Source: Bacteroidaceae bacterium
Lineage (GTDB): Bacteria; Bacteroidota; Bacteroidia; Bacteroidales; Bacteroidaceae
DNA length: 64,000 nucleotides
NCBI GenBank assembly: GCA_017619335.1
Contig: JAFZSP010000026.1
Location: 1-64,000 of the forward strand
Direction of reading: 5' to 3'
The translations under genes were made by a program, and so were the position numbers. The notes beneath the pieces are model-generated. The model saw only the letters and a list, made by a program, of their open reading frames with translations. It did not search any database and was not told the origin of the DNA. This document shows positions 1-8,094 of this stretch, in pieces; within the stretch, counting starts at the first letter, position 1; each line of letters opens with the position of its first letter.

Positions 1-237
1 CAGCGGATGCTCTTTGAGGAAGAAGCCCATTTCGGCATCACATACCGCATGAGGTCATACCTCAAATATGGCCAGTGGCTGACAGACCTCCACGATGCCA
101 AACTACAGCTCATCAAGTCCAAACAAGCTGCCTCAGAACTGGAAAGAAAACGTGCCAAAGCCGCCGCAGAAGAGGCCAGCATTGTCTATGACAGAGCCTT
201 TGAAGAGATGGAGAGAAAAAGGCAAAAAAATATTTGA
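1..237 (+). CDS. 3' end of an unidentified gene (partial)
   Basis: An open frame runs in from the window edge and stops at 235-237. There is an ATG at position 7, but the frame is open to base 1, so this is probably the end of a longer gene. The last 40 residues are rich in K, E, A and R (SKQAASELERKRAKAAAEEA) and should form a charged helix or coiled coil. It is followed by the promoter and leader of an HU-like gene. I do not recognise the family and assign no function. Confidence 0.5.
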   Translation, partial: QRMLFEEEAHFGITYRMRSYLKYGQWLTDLHDAKLQLIKSKQAASELERKRAKAAAEEASIVYDRAFEEMERKRQKNI

Positions 238-254
238 AAATATTCGGGAAAAAG

Positions 255-286
255 TTTGTGAGAATGGAAAAAAAGCAGTACCTTTG
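255..286 (+). promoter_or_regulatory. Bacteroidota-type promoter for the HU-like gene
   Basis: TTTG at 255-258 and TACCTTTG at 279-286, about 20 nt apart, match the sigma-ABfr consensus TTTG/TAnnTTTG. Transcription should begin near 291, leaving a leader of about 195 nt before the ATG at 488. No other gene was found in that leader. Confidence 0.75.
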
Positions 287-487
287 CACCGCGAAAAGGA
301 AAGAAAAAGCACTTCGGCCTCTTTCCAACGGACGGAAACTGCGCAGCGTCCAGAGGAAATGCCACTTGCGGCCAGGGAAAACGGCCGATTCGAAGGTTCG
401 CAAGCAAAAAAGCAGCTATTCAGCCCCGCCTCGCAAGAGATCATTTACAACATTCACAACACTCAACACAAAAAAACAGAAATCACT

Positions 488-1069
488 ATGCCTAAGTATG
501 CAAGAAAGAAGAAGCAGGCCATCGCCCTGCAGAGCGTGGAACAGATGAACTACTCTGTGGCCATGCGCAAGAACCCCATGAACGAGAATGACCCCAAGAA
601 GGCTTACGCCACCGTCCAGTATGAGGGTCTGGTCAAGCTGGAACAGCTGGCCGAACACATCAAGGCTCACGGCAGTCCCTACACCCGTGACATGATCATC
701 GGTATCGCCACCGCACTGGTGGATTGCACCCGTGAGTACCTGACCCGCGGCTTCAAGGTACAGCTGGGAGACCTGGGAACCTTCCGTATCTCCATCGCCC
801 AGCGCGCCGCCAAGACCAAGAAGGCCTTCACCGAGAACAACATCACCGATGCGTGGGCCGAGTATGAGCCCGGAGGCTACTTCGTCGATCTGCGTGACGA
901 GATCAACTTCACTGAAGTTCCCACCCGTCTGGTGCAGCAGGTTGCCGCCAAGCTGGTCAAGGAGGGCACCATCACCCAGGAGCAGTGGCAGGCCATCATG
1001 GATGGTGAAGCCACCATCGAGATTGACGAGGGCGGCAACGTCACCCCCGTGCAGCCCGAGAATCCGTAA
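488..1069 (+). CDS. HU-family DNA-binding protein (long Bacteroidales type)
   Basis: A 193-residue protein with a basic N terminus (MPKYARKKKQ). It has an HU-like core with GFKVQLGDLGTFRIS near residues 85-100, the segment that leads into the DNA-binding arm of HU/IHF proteins. It is about twice as long as classic HU (90 residues), as in the long HU-like proteins common in Bacteroidales, and its C-terminal tail is acidic. The ATG at 488 is chosen because it starts the conserved region; the longer frame upstream is leader. It is presumed to bind DNA as a dimer, with unknown specificity. A smalltalk-type gene follows, a pairing common in Bacteroides and Prevotella. Confidence 0.85.
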   Translation: MPKYARKKKQAIALQSVEQMNYSVAMRKNPMNENDPKKAYATVQYEGLVKLEQLAEHIKAHGSPYTRDMIIGIATALVDCTREYLTRGFKVQLGDLGTFRISIAQRAAKTKKAFTENNITDAWAEYEPGGYFVDLRDEINFTEVPTRLVQQVAAKLVKEGTITQEQWQAIMDGEATIEIDEGGNVTPVQPENP

Positions 1070-1073
1070 AGAC

Positions 1074-1113
1074 TCACCCCCGACCCCTCTCTTTCAAAGA
1101 GGGGGGCGAGGGA
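1074..1113. repeat. REP-like GC-rich palindrome, intergenic copy
   Basis: CCCCTCT and AGAGGGG arms separated by ctttcaa, inside a larger C-rich/G-rich imperfect palindrome just after the HU-like stop codon. It closely resembles the in-gene copies at 11863, 12335, 15281, 16186 and 39413. Here it may also act as a terminator or 3'-end stabiliser. Confidence 0.65.
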
Positions 1114-1138
1114 ACCGGGTTGAAGGGAGAAGAGGGTC

Positions 1139-1160
1139 ACCTTCGGCTCAGGCCGAAGGT
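1139..1160 (+). terminator. Strong hairpin after the HU-like gene
   Basis: ACCTTCGGC, TCAG loop, GCCGAAGGT form a perfect 9-bp stem. No clear T-tract follows. It is probably a terminator or 3' stabilising structure between the HU-like and smalltalk-like genes. Confidence 0.5.
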
Positions 1161-1195
1161 TGACCATTTAATAACCAATTTAAATTGAAAGGAGT

Positions 1196-1588
1196 ATGGC
1201 AAACGACAACAACGAGACATGGAAGAAGATTCTCCATATCATCATCACCATCATCACCGCACTGGCAACGGCACTCACCGCCGAGAGCTGCATCAAGCAC
1301 CACCGACCCGACACCGTGCCCGCCGTGCGCCCCACCATTGACGTGAAGGCTCTGGCTGCACTGCCTGCTGACAATGCCGCCGACAACGTCCAAGCTACCC
1401 TCTACATCATCACCAGAGAGGACACCATCGCCATCCCAATCACTGCTGCAACCATCCACAAGGAAGCCAACTACAAGGCCAGCAGCCAACGAAACAAGCT
1501 GCAATACAACGCGCTGGATGCGTCAGCGGGAAGGGTCTGCGAGAACGCCCACCATCCGAGGGACACACTTATAGGAATGAAAAGTTAA
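1196..1588 (+). CDS. Smalltalk-like small membrane protein with an extended C terminus
   Basis: The first 35 residues (NETWKKILHIIITIITALAT, then a Cys and His/Arg-rich end) match the Bacteroidales smalltalk family: a W-K-K-I start and one hydrophobic helix of about 18 residues. Family members are usually 30-40 residues and lie next to HU-like genes, as here. This frame runs to 130 residues with a polar tail of no recognised family, and its last codons and stop lie inside a tandem repeat. The extension may be real, or an original stop may have been lost. An AGGAG-like sequence sits at 1190-1194. Function is unknown for the whole family. Confidence 0.6.
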   Translation: MANDNNETWKKILHIIITIITALATALTAESCIKHHRPDTVPAVRPTIDVKALAALPADNAADNVQATLYIITREDTIAIPITAATIHKEANYKASSQRNKLQYNALDASAGRVCENAHHPRDTLIGMKS

Positions 1589-1629
1589 AAATGAAAAGTT
1601 AAGAATGAAAAGTTAGGAATGAAGAATGT
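1576..1629. repeat. Degenerate tandem repeat, unit about AATGAAAAGTTA
   Basis: About four copies of an AATGAAAAGTTA-like unit. The first supplies the stop codon of the smalltalk-like gene. It belongs to the short tandem repeats found at many gene junctions in this window. Confidence 0.75.
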
Positions 1630-1718
1630 ATAGTACTTAATAGTTAAACAGTGTGATTTGAAGTCATAGTTTTAAAGTCTTTTTTTTTTACATGATTTGT
1701 TTGATGTTAGACATTTTT

Positions 1719-1755
1719 CTTGCCTGCGTCGTGAGGACGCGGGCAAGTTTTTTTT
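1719..1755 (+). terminator. Intrinsic terminator
   Basis: A 12-bp stem CTTGCCTGCGTC/GACGCGGGCAAG (one G-T wobble), loop GTGAG, then eight T residues. It is a textbook Rho-independent terminator and should end transcription of the HU/smalltalk unit. Confidence 0.9.
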
Positions 1756-1773
1756 CTCTTTTCACCGCTTCTG

Positions 1774-1866
1774 TGCTGCTGCTTGGCGATGCCTACGCCC
1801 GCAACCTCGGCCTCAATATCCAACGTGCCCGCACCCTCGTCATCCTCTCCTCCGGCATCCTCGTGG
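1774..1866 (+). repeat. 93-bp exact duplicate of part of the btuC-like gene
   Basis: Bases 1774-1866 are identical to 16756-16848 inside the BtuC-like permease gene; I aligned them base by base and the flanks differ on both sides. The fragment encodes the permease segment around LLLGDAYARNLGLNIQ in the same orientation. It has no start context here and lies just after a terminator, so it is not a functional gene. Confidence 0.9.
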
Positions 1867-2049
1867 GAGCCTTACGTCATCGACTTGAGCAATGTGCTGT
1901 CTGGCATTAGTGTGGTCGATGGTTATGTTACCGACGATGACTCCGATTGGTGGACGCTGCAAGGCTTCAAGATAGGCCGCAAGCCTATACAGCCGGGTGT
2001 GTATATCCATCACGGGGAGAAGGTGACAATCAGGCAACATACAAAATAA
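1867..2049 (+). pseudogene. 3' remnant of a secreted-protein gene
   Basis: The open frame after the btuC fragment encodes about 60 residues ending WTLQGFKIGRKPIQPGVYIH plus HGEKVTIRQHTK and a stop. This W/Y-x-L-Q-G-x-x-(15)-G-x-Y-I-x-x-G-x-K pattern is the usual C-terminal tail of Prevotella/Bacteroides secreted proteins (type IX-like sorting tail). The same tail ends the three large proteins at 53.6-64 kb. The 5' part of the gene is missing and replaced by the btuC fragment, so this is a gene relic. Confidence 0.65.
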
Positions 2050-2062
2050 AAACAATCTCAGT

Positions 2063-2090
2063 AAGGGAGCGGGTTCAGTCCCGTTCCCTT
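2063..2090 (+). terminator. Terminator hairpin after the secreted-protein remnant
   Basis: AAGGGAGCGGG and CCCGTTCCCTT form an 11-bp stem with one G-T pair and a 6-nt loop. It lies 14 nt after the remnant's stop and is probably its original terminator. Confidence 0.65.
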
Positions 2091-2346
2091 ATTTCCTGAC
2101 TTCTGATGATTGCCCTACCTCTGCTGGTGCTAACGGCATACAGTTGGTGCACACAGACACTATGGTGTGACGGCAAGGTGACGGCAAAGTCAAATTCATA
2201 ATAGAAAATAGAACAACATCAGTACCACAACCATTCTCACAGCGGCCCATTGGATATCCAGTGGGCCGTTATTGGGCACTTTTACGTCATTTTACTCCTT
2301 TCTCTCCATTTTTTACTTGTTTATCCTCACTTTTTCTGCGTTTTTC
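2091..2346. other. Intergenic stretch, no gene recognised
   Basis: No convincing coding frame. It contains a hairpin at 2243-2268 (CGGCCCATTGG, atat, CCAGTGGGCCG; one G-T pair) that could be another terminator insulating the riboswitch promoter downstream. Confidence 0.5.
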
Positions 2347-2377
2347 TTTGTCAATTCACACATTACCCTTACCTTTG
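2347..2377 (+). promoter_or_regulatory. Promoter of the cobalamin operon
   Basis: TTTG at 2347-2350 and TACCTTTG at 2370-2377 form a Bacteroidota-type promoter. Transcription should start near 2382, just before the riboswitch. Confidence 0.75.
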
Positions 2378-2382
2378 CGGCC

Positions 2383-2552
2383 GAAAAAGGCAATCGGGTG
2401 GTCATCGTGCCGTCCGATGCAAGGGAATCCGGTGAAAGTCCGGAGCTGTACCTGCAGCTGTAATCCCCCTTGAAAAGTCTGTTCGTATAACGCCACTGGC
2501 CGCAAGGCTGGGAAGGTAGAGCAGATGGGGAAAGCCAGAAGACCTGCCTGAT
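2383..2552 (+). ncRNA. Cobalamin riboswitch
   Basis: The conserved cobalamin-riboswitch core is readable in order: AAGGGAATCCGGTGAAAGTC, then a C-rich segment ending GCAGCTGTAA, the B12-box type GCCACTG at 2492-2498, GGGAAGG, and the 3' segment AGCCAGAAGACCTGCC. It lies between a promoter and a TonB receptor gene. When bound by adenosylcobalamin or a related corrinoid this class normally lowers expression downstream. It should control at least the receptor-CbiK-receptor genes. Confidence 0.92.
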
Positions 2553-2557
2553 GTTAG

Positions 2558-2591
2558 ATTCAAGTTTCAAGTTTAAGGTTTCAAGAACCTT
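2558..2591. repeat. Tandem repeat, unit TTCAAGTT, between riboswitch and start codon
   Basis: Degenerate TTCAAGTT copies (ttcaagtttcaagtttaagg...). They fill most of the gap between the riboswitch and the ATG at 2622. The same unit occurs at 18335, 20802 and, as its complement, 49810. Confidence 0.7.
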
Positions 2592-2621
2592 GCGGCGTCC
2601 AGGATTAGGCGCACGGACTTC

Positions 2622-4826
2622 ATGAGGAAATCACCCTTCTGCGCAGCACGCGTATTGGTGGCAGTGACGGCTTCCATTAGCCTCGCGACCCCAGTTTTAG
2701 CACAAGACACTCTGCGGACGAATCGTCTGGAAGAAGTGGTCATCACCGGTACAGGCACCCTGCACCGGCTGAAGGATGCACCTGTGCAGACGGAGGTCAT
2801 CTCCCGCCGGATGCTGGACAGCTATGGCGGCAAAAGCCTGGAGGAAATCCTGAGCGGACTGACGGCCAGCTTTGCTTTCAGCGAGGGAGATATGGGTTCC
2901 CAGATGCAGTTAGGCGGCTTAGGAAATTCCTATATCCTCATATTAATAGACGGCAAACGCATCCACGGGGACGTTGGCGGCGAGAACGACCTGGGCCTCA
3001 TTGACCCGCAGAACATAGAACGCATCGAGATTGTCAAAGGGGCACAGAGTGCGCTCTACGGCAGCGATGCAATGGCCGGCGTCATCAACATCATCACCAA
3101 GAAGCACACAGAAGCCGGCATCTATGCCGACAACAGCACCCGCATCGGCTCGCACAATGACCTGCGCCAGCACAATACTGTGGCAATTGCTCTCGGCAAG
3201 TTCACCTCCCAAACCAACTTCCAACTGCAACGCAACGACGGCTGGCAGAACACGGCTGAGGAGTGGGCAGAGGGCATGGTGCTAACCGACAGCAAGAACA
3301 AGACGGTGAACGAGTTCCGCAACTGGCAGATAGCGGAGCGCCTGACATTCAAACCCCTGAGTGATTTGGAGTTGTATGCCGAAGGTTCCTATTACAAGAA
3401 AAACATCCTCCGTCCCAGAAACGGCAGCCACCCCAGCTGTGACGTCTATACCTACGACCTGCGCTACAACAATGCCTCGGCAGCCGTGGGCGGGAAGTGG
3501 TTCCTGAGCGATGAGGCACTGGGCACGCAGCGCAACTACATCACCTTGGACGCCGACTGGAACAAACACGCCTACTACTATGACTACACGGCGCGGACCT
3601 ACGAGTATGTGCTGCTGAAGGGCGAGGAGTTTGGCGACCTGAACGGAGAATGGTACTCTGTGGCGAATCTGCCCGGACAGAGCAAGCTGCAGAGTGACCA
3701 GCAACGTGCGATGGCCCAGCTGAAAGGCATCTTCTACCTGCCGGCAGAGAACATCCTGAATGCCGGGGCAGAATACCGCTACGATTACCTGAACGCTCCC
3801 GACCGCACAGAGACAGGGACAGCAGATGACTGGACGGCGGCACTCTACGTGCAGGACGAGTTCAACCAGCTGGGATGGCTCAATGTCACGGCAGGGTTAC
3901 GGCTGGTGGACAACCGCAATTTCGGTTTCCGACTGACCCCTAAAGTGAGTGCCATGCTCTCCGCTGGGGACTTCCGCTTCAGAGTGGGTTGGAGCCAGGG
4001 ATTCAAGACGCCCACAGTCAAAGAGTTGCACTACCGTTATCTGCATGTGATGGGCAGCAGCACGTTCTTCAATATCGGCAACGTGAACCTGAACCCTCAG
4101 ACCAGCAACTACTTCTCGGCCAATCTGGAATACCGCGGTCGCAAGTTCGCGGCATCGGTCACCGGCTACGTGAATAAACTGGACAATATGATCGCGCTGG
4201 TAAATGTGCCCGTGGGCGAGATTCCTCCTGGCATCACCACCGCCTATCTGGGCGACGGCAGCGACAATGTGCAGGCGCGCATGTATAAGAATATGGATGA
4301 CGCACGCACGTATGGCATAGATGCAACGCTCTCCTATCAGGTCATGAAAGAGCTGACGCTGACGACGGCTTATAGCTATTTAGACACGGAAGCCCATCTC
4401 TACGATGCTTCCAAAGACCGCATGAACACCGTCACCATCGACGGCACAGCCCATCACAAATGGAGCGCTGCCGCCACCTACAGTCACACCTTCTGTCCAC
4501 GTTACAAGCTGGGAATCAACCTGTCAACCCGAGGCAGTAGCACACGCTACTACCAAAACAACGGCAACGGAAAAGCCTTCCAAATCTGGCGCATCAACAC
4601 CACCCACGACTTGGGAAAGTCCGGCAAAACGCTGACCTACAGGCTGGAGTTGGGCGTGGATAACATCTTCAACTATGTGGACCGCACAATGCACCCCTAC
4701 CACCTGGGTAACAACACCTCCGGAACTACGGTGAACGCCACCTTCACCATCAAATTCAATGCTGGCAAAAGAGTTAAAAACCATATTTCATCAACTAAAC
4801 AACATTTTAACAATGAAGAAGATTAA
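2622..4826 (+). CDS. TonB-dependent outer-membrane receptor, BtuB-like
   Basis: 734 residues. A signal peptide (cleavage likely after residue 27, VLA/Q) precedes a TonB-box-like LEEVVITGTGT near residues 36-46. A plug domain follows (GGLGNSYILILIDGKRI; then IERIEIVKGAQSALYGSDAM, typical of receptor plugs), then a beta-barrel ending in aromatic-rich strands. It should import a corrinoid or cobalt chelate across the outer membrane using TonB energy. The cobalamin riboswitch just upstream and the corrin genes downstream support this substrate. Its last 14 bases overlap the start of the CbiK-like gene, suggesting translational coupling. The exact ligand cannot be read from sequence. Confidence 0.88.
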   Translation: MRKSPFCAARVLVAVTASISLATPVLAQDTLRTNRLEEVVITGTGTLHRLKDAPVQTEVISRRMLDSYGGKSLEEILSGLTASFAFSEGDMGSQMQLGGLGNSYILILIDGKRIHGDVGGENDLGLIDPQNIERIEIVKGAQSALYGSDAMAGVINIITKKHTEAGIYADNSTRIGSHNDLRQHNTVAIALGKFTSQTNFQLQRNDGWQNTAEEWAEGMVLTDSKNKTVNEFRNWQIAERLTFKPLSDLELYAEGSYYKKNILRPRNGSHPSCDVYTYDLRYNNASAAVGGKWFLSDEALGTQRNYITLDADWNKHAYYYDYTARTYEYVLLKGEEFGDLNGEWYSVANLPGQSKLQSDQQRAMAQLKGIFYLPAENILNAGAEYRYDYLNAPDRTETGTADDWTAALYVQDEFNQLGWLNVTAGLRLVDNRNFGFRLTPKVSAMLSAGDFRFRVGWSQGFKTPTVKELHYRYLHVMGSSTFFNIGNVNLNPQTSNYFSANLEYRGRKFAASVTGYVNKLDNMIALVNVPVGEIPPGITTAYLGDGSDNVQARMYKNMDDARTYGIDATLSYQVMKELTLTTAYSYLDTEAHLYDASKDRMNTVTIDGTAHHKWSAAATYSHTFCPRYKLGINLSTRGSSTRYYQNNGNGKAFQIWRINTTHDLGKSGKTLTYRLELGVDNIFNYVDRTMHPYHLGNNTSGTTVNATFTIKFNAGKRVKNHISSTKQHFNNEED

Positions 4827-5973
4827 TTCTTTTCTTTTCGCTGTCGTGGCTTTCTGCCTGACAGCTCCTGTGTTCACTTCCTGCAGTGATGACGACAAGA
4901 ACGAGAACGTCACCAAAATCGTGAACAACATCGTGTCGGAATACAGCTACAATGACTCCATCGTGGCAGCCCAGAAAGCAAAGTCCAAGAAGGACGTGGC
5001 TGTGCTGCTGGTGGCCTTCGGCTCCACCTGGAACAACGCTTTCCTGGCCTTTGACAAGACCAAGGCAGCCTACGAGAAGGCTTTCCCCAATGCCGACGTC
5101 TATGTCTGCTTCTCCAGCGACATCTGCATCAACCGTGCCAGTGCTGGTGAGAACAAGGACGACAACGGCAAAATCGTGAAGCGCGACTACTACGAGCCCC
5201 GTTACCTGCTGCATGCTATCGGCGCTGCCAAATATGGCAAAATCTATGTGCAGTCCCTGCAAGTCATTCCTGGTGAGGAGTTTGCAGCTGTGGTAGCTTC
5301 CGTCAAGAAGTTCATGAACAATGGTTTCATTGCCAGCGCCCACCTGGATGATGCCTATCTGGCCAAGCTGGCCGATGACGAAGCCATCTTCCTGGGTATG
5401 CCGCTGTTGAACGACCCCGAAAAGGATGTGCCCGAGGTGGCCAAGCAACTGAATGCACTCTACAGTTCTGAGGCACAACAGGGCGTTGTGGCCTTCATGG
5501 GTCACGGCAACCCCGACACCTATGACACCTTCAAGGCCAACGTCCGTTACGAACAGTTGGAAAAGGCACTGCAGAAATACAACAAGAACTACTTCGTGGG
5601 AACCGTGGATATGCCCGACAACTACAAGCAGGACGTGATGGCACGTATGCAGGAGCAGAACATCAACAGCGGTAAAGTCTATCTCCACGCCCTGATGTCC
5701 ATTGCCGGTGACCACGCCCATAATGATATGGCTGGTGGTGCTCTGGAGGATCAAGACGAAGAAGAGTATTGGGACGAAGAAGAGCCCGAGAGTGAGGACA
5801 ACAGCTGGTTTGAGTTCTTCAAGTACTATAAGTATGAGCCCGAAGTACCCCTTGCCGGCAAGCACCCGTTGGGTCTGCTGGAACTCGAAGGCGTTCTCAA
5901 TGTGTGGATTGAACACACTAAGAAGGCTGAGTTCTTGGAGGATGCCTACCACAGCATGTACCCCGAGGAATAA
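4813..5973 (+). CDS. cbiK: CbiK-like chelatase lipoprotein (sirohydrochlorin cobaltochelatase family)
   Basis: 386 residues. The start at 4813 gives a lipoprotein signal (hydrophobic helix, FTSC lipobox). The body is CbiK-type: VLLVAFGSTW, the metal-ligand region PGEEF (Glu156), FMGHGN (His231) and IAGDH (His301). From memory of Salmonella CbiK these match Glu89, His145 and His207, so the metal site looks intact. A strongly acidic insert lies near residues 311-330. CbiK enzymes normally insert cobalt into sirohydrochlorin in the cytoplasm; a lipidated form between two TonB receptors must act outside the inner membrane. It could bind or scavenge cobalt or tetrapyrrole at the surface, as proposed for the related Porphyromonas haem-binding lipoprotein IhtB. 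Family call is firm; the role is inferred. Confidence 0.85.
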   Translation: MKKINSFLFAVVAFCLTAPVFTSCSDDDKNENVTKIVNNIVSEYSYNDSIVAAQKAKSKKDVAVLLVAFGSTWNNAFLAFDKTKAAYEKAFPNADVYVCFSSDICINRASAGENKDDNGKIVKRDYYEPRYLLHAIGAAKYGKIYVQSLQVIPGEEFAAVVASVKKFMNNGFIASAHLDDAYLAKLADDEAIFLGMPLLNDPEKDVPEVAKQLNALYSSEAQQGVVAFMGHGNPDTYDTFKANVRYEQLEKALQKYNKNYFVGTVDMPDNYKQDVMARMQEQNINSGKVYLHALMSIAGDHAHNDMAGGALEDQDEEEYWDEEEPESEDNSWFEFFKYYKYEPEVPLAGKHPLGLLELEGVLNVWIEHTKKAEFLEDAYHSMYPEE

Positions 5974-5982
5974 TGTGAATCC

Positions 5983-8064
5983 ATGAAACACGCCATAAAT
6001 ACTATCTGCTTCACGGCGGTGCTCCTGCAAGTGTGCGGGGGCACCGCTTTTGCTCAATCCGCTACCACGTCACACGACCTCAACCCCGTGGTTATCACGG
6101 GAACAGGCACTTACCACCGAGCCGACAACTCCCCTGTGGCCGTAAAGGTCATCACCGCCAAAGAACTGAAAGATGCCCAGGTGACAAGCCTGCAGGACGC
6201 CCTCACACGACTGACCACCAACGTCACCACACACACCAGCGGAATGGGAACCTTCGTGAACTTCAACGGCGTCAGTGACGACTACATCGTCATTCTGGAA
6301 AACGGTAAACGCATCAGCGGCGACGACCGATGGAACCGCATCTCGATGGCCAATGTGCGACGCATCGAAATATTCAGCGGTGCAGCCTCGGCCCTCTACG
6401 GCAGTGATGCCATCGCAGGTGTCATCAACATCATCACTGAGGACAGCAAGGAACCCGTCTCTGCTTCATCCACCACCAAAGTGATGAACCACGGACGGAT
6501 GGACGAAGATATTACCATTGATTTCACAGCCGGCAACTGCTCTTCCCACACGACCTACACCCACCATCAGGCCGACAACTGGCAGGTGAACCGTTATCAG
6601 GCTTTTGATGAAGACGGCACAGAGGTGCTGAAACTCACAGGGCGGCCGATGTCCCCAGGCTTCCACAGCAACAACCTCAGCGAGAAACTGGACTTCCGGC
6701 TCAACGACCAATGGTCCTTCTACATTCGCGGCTCCTACTATGATTACCTCACCACACGTCCCCAGTCCGCCACCTACTTCACTCAGAAGAAAACCAACGT
6801 GACCGTCCCCGAGGGTTCTTACACCTACACCCCGAAAACCGCCTATACCTACGACCTTCACCACACCTCCTACCTCTACGGAGGCGGGGCCCGCTGGATG
6901 CCCAATGCCCGCACCCATCTCTACTTAGACATCTATAGCGACAATTTCTCGTCTAAGTACGACTACTGGCAAACTGCCGAGAAGGAGCCATGCGACGAGA
7001 CGCGCAAGCGCACTCACTACGTCAACGAAACCCTGCGCGGCATCTTCCGACTGGCAGACTGGAACAAGCTCTCAGCCGGCGCCGAACTGGTGCAGGAAAG
7101 TCTCACCAGCCAAAGTGACAATATCGATTTCGAGACCACCAACACCTATAACTTCTTTGCGCAGGACGAGCTGCGACTGACACGTTCCATCGAGGCTGTC
7201 GTGGGACTGCGCTTCACGCAAAACGACCACTTCGGTGCCGCCTTGACGCCCAATGCCGGACTCTTCTTCCATGCAGGAGGATTCCGCTTGCGCGCCAGTT
7301 ATGCAGGAGGGTATCGCACACCAACGCTCTCTCAGCTTTACGCCACCGACCAGGCTAAGACCACTGCCCGCTACACCCTCTTCAATACGGAATTGAAGCC
7401 CGAAAAGAATCATTTCTTCAATGTCAACGCCGAATACAGCAACACGTGGATGAGCATCAGCATCAGCGGTTTCCTCAACAAAATCCGCAACATGATCAAC
7501 TACCGCACAATGACACAAGCCGAGATTGCCGCCGATGCCAGCCTCACTGCTTTGCAGGACGAGGGCTGGACTACCATCCGTCAGCGAGACAACATCGACC
7601 GCGCCACACTGCGTGGCTTCAGCACTTCTCTGAAATTCCTGCTGCCATGCGGTTTCACTCTGGGGGGCGGTTACACCTTCACGGATTCCGAAGCCGAGAC
7701 AAGAAGTCTGGACAAGAAGACACAGCAGTACGTCGTCACCACTTCGGATGTTGACAAAAGCGTGCGGCACGTGGGCAGTGTGCTCACTTCATGGGACCAC
7801 ATCTGGGGTGACTACCACCTGAACATCAGCCTCAACGGGCATATTCAGGGACGACGTTACAGCAGCACCTACGGCTATGCCGCTGCCTTCAGTCAATGGG
7901 ATCTCACCACACGTCACACCATTGTCCTCCGCAACTTCACGCTGGAGCCCGGTTTGGGCATCGACAACCTCTTCAATCAGCGAGATTCATCCCCTTGGAA
8001 CTCCAATTTCTCCACAATCAACCCCGGGCGATCAATTATTGTGAGTCTGAGAATGAAATATTGA
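5983..8064 (+). CDS. Second TonB-dependent receptor of the cobalamin operon
   Basis: 693 residues, nine bases after the CbiK-like stop. Signal peptide (TAFAQ), TonB-box-like LNPVVITGTGTY near residues 33-44, plug motif VRRIEIFSGAASALYGSDAI, and a barrel ending SIIVSLRMKY with a C-terminal aromatic, as outer-membrane barrels usually have. It resembles the first receptor in its N-terminal third (same VVITGTGT and ALYGSDA blocks), so the two are probably diverged paralogues. Co-transcription from the riboswitch is likely. Two receptors around a chelatase lipoprotein suggest two related ligands, for example a complete corrinoid and a precursor or metal chelate; this is inference. Confidence 0.85.
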   Translation: MKHAINTICFTAVLLQVCGGTAFAQSATTSHDLNPVVITGTGTYHRADNSPVAVKVITAKELKDAQVTSLQDALTRLTTNVTTHTSGMGTFVNFNGVSDDYIVILENGKRISGDDRWNRISMANVRRIEIFSGAASALYGSDAIAGVINIITEDSKEPVSASSTTKVMNHGRMDEDITIDFTAGNCSSHTTYTHHQADNWQVNRYQAFDEDGTEVLKLTGRPMSPGFHSNNLSEKLDFRLNDQWSFYIRGSYYDYLTTRPQSATYFTQKKTNVTVPEGSYTYTPKTAYTYDLHHTSYLYGGGARWMPNARTHLYLDIYSDNFSSKYDYWQTAEKEPCDETRKRTHYVNETLRGIFRLADWNKLSAGAELVQESLTSQSDNIDFETTNTYNFFAQDELRLTRSIEAVVGLRFTQNDHFGAALTPNAGLFFHAGGFRLRASYAGGYRTPTLSQLYATDQAKTTARYTLFNTELKPEKNHFFNVNAEYSNTWMSISISGFLNKIRNMINYRTMTQAEIAADASLTALQDEGWTTIRQRDNIDRATLRGFSTSLKFLLPCGFTLGGGYTFTDSEAETRSLDKKTQQYVVTTSDVDKSVRHVGSVLTSWDHIWGDYHLNISLNGHIQGRRYSSTYGYAAAFSQWDLTTRHTIVLRNFTLEPGLGIDNLFNQRDSSPWNSNFSTINPGRSIIVSLRMKY

Positions 8065-8075
8065 AAACAAATTCC

Positions 8076-8083
8076 TATCTTTG
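8076..8083 (+). promoter_or_regulatory. Probable internal promoter before cobD-cbiP
   Basis: TATCTTTG at 8076-8083 followed by CACCC fits a Bacteroidota -7 element; the -33 element is weak. It would start transcription about 6 nt before the ATG at 8095, giving an almost leaderless mRNA. It could let biosynthesis genes be expressed apart from the riboswitch. Confidence 0.5.
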
Positions 8084-8094
8084 CACCCGAAACA

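Noticed and set aside
1774..1866. Template/variable repeat pair of a diversity-generating retroelement
   Set aside because: The two copies are identical with no adenine-specific differences, and no reverse transcriptase is present.
1692..1910. Open frame that carries the btuC-like peptide in frame
   Set aside because: It begins upstream of a strong terminator hairpin, has no promoter or start context, and its conserved part is only the duplicated 93-bp fragment.
4807..6057. 416-residue antisense frame over cbiK
   Set aside because: Shadow of the sense gene: hydrophobic low-complexity composition (many V, L, H, G) and no recognisable motif.
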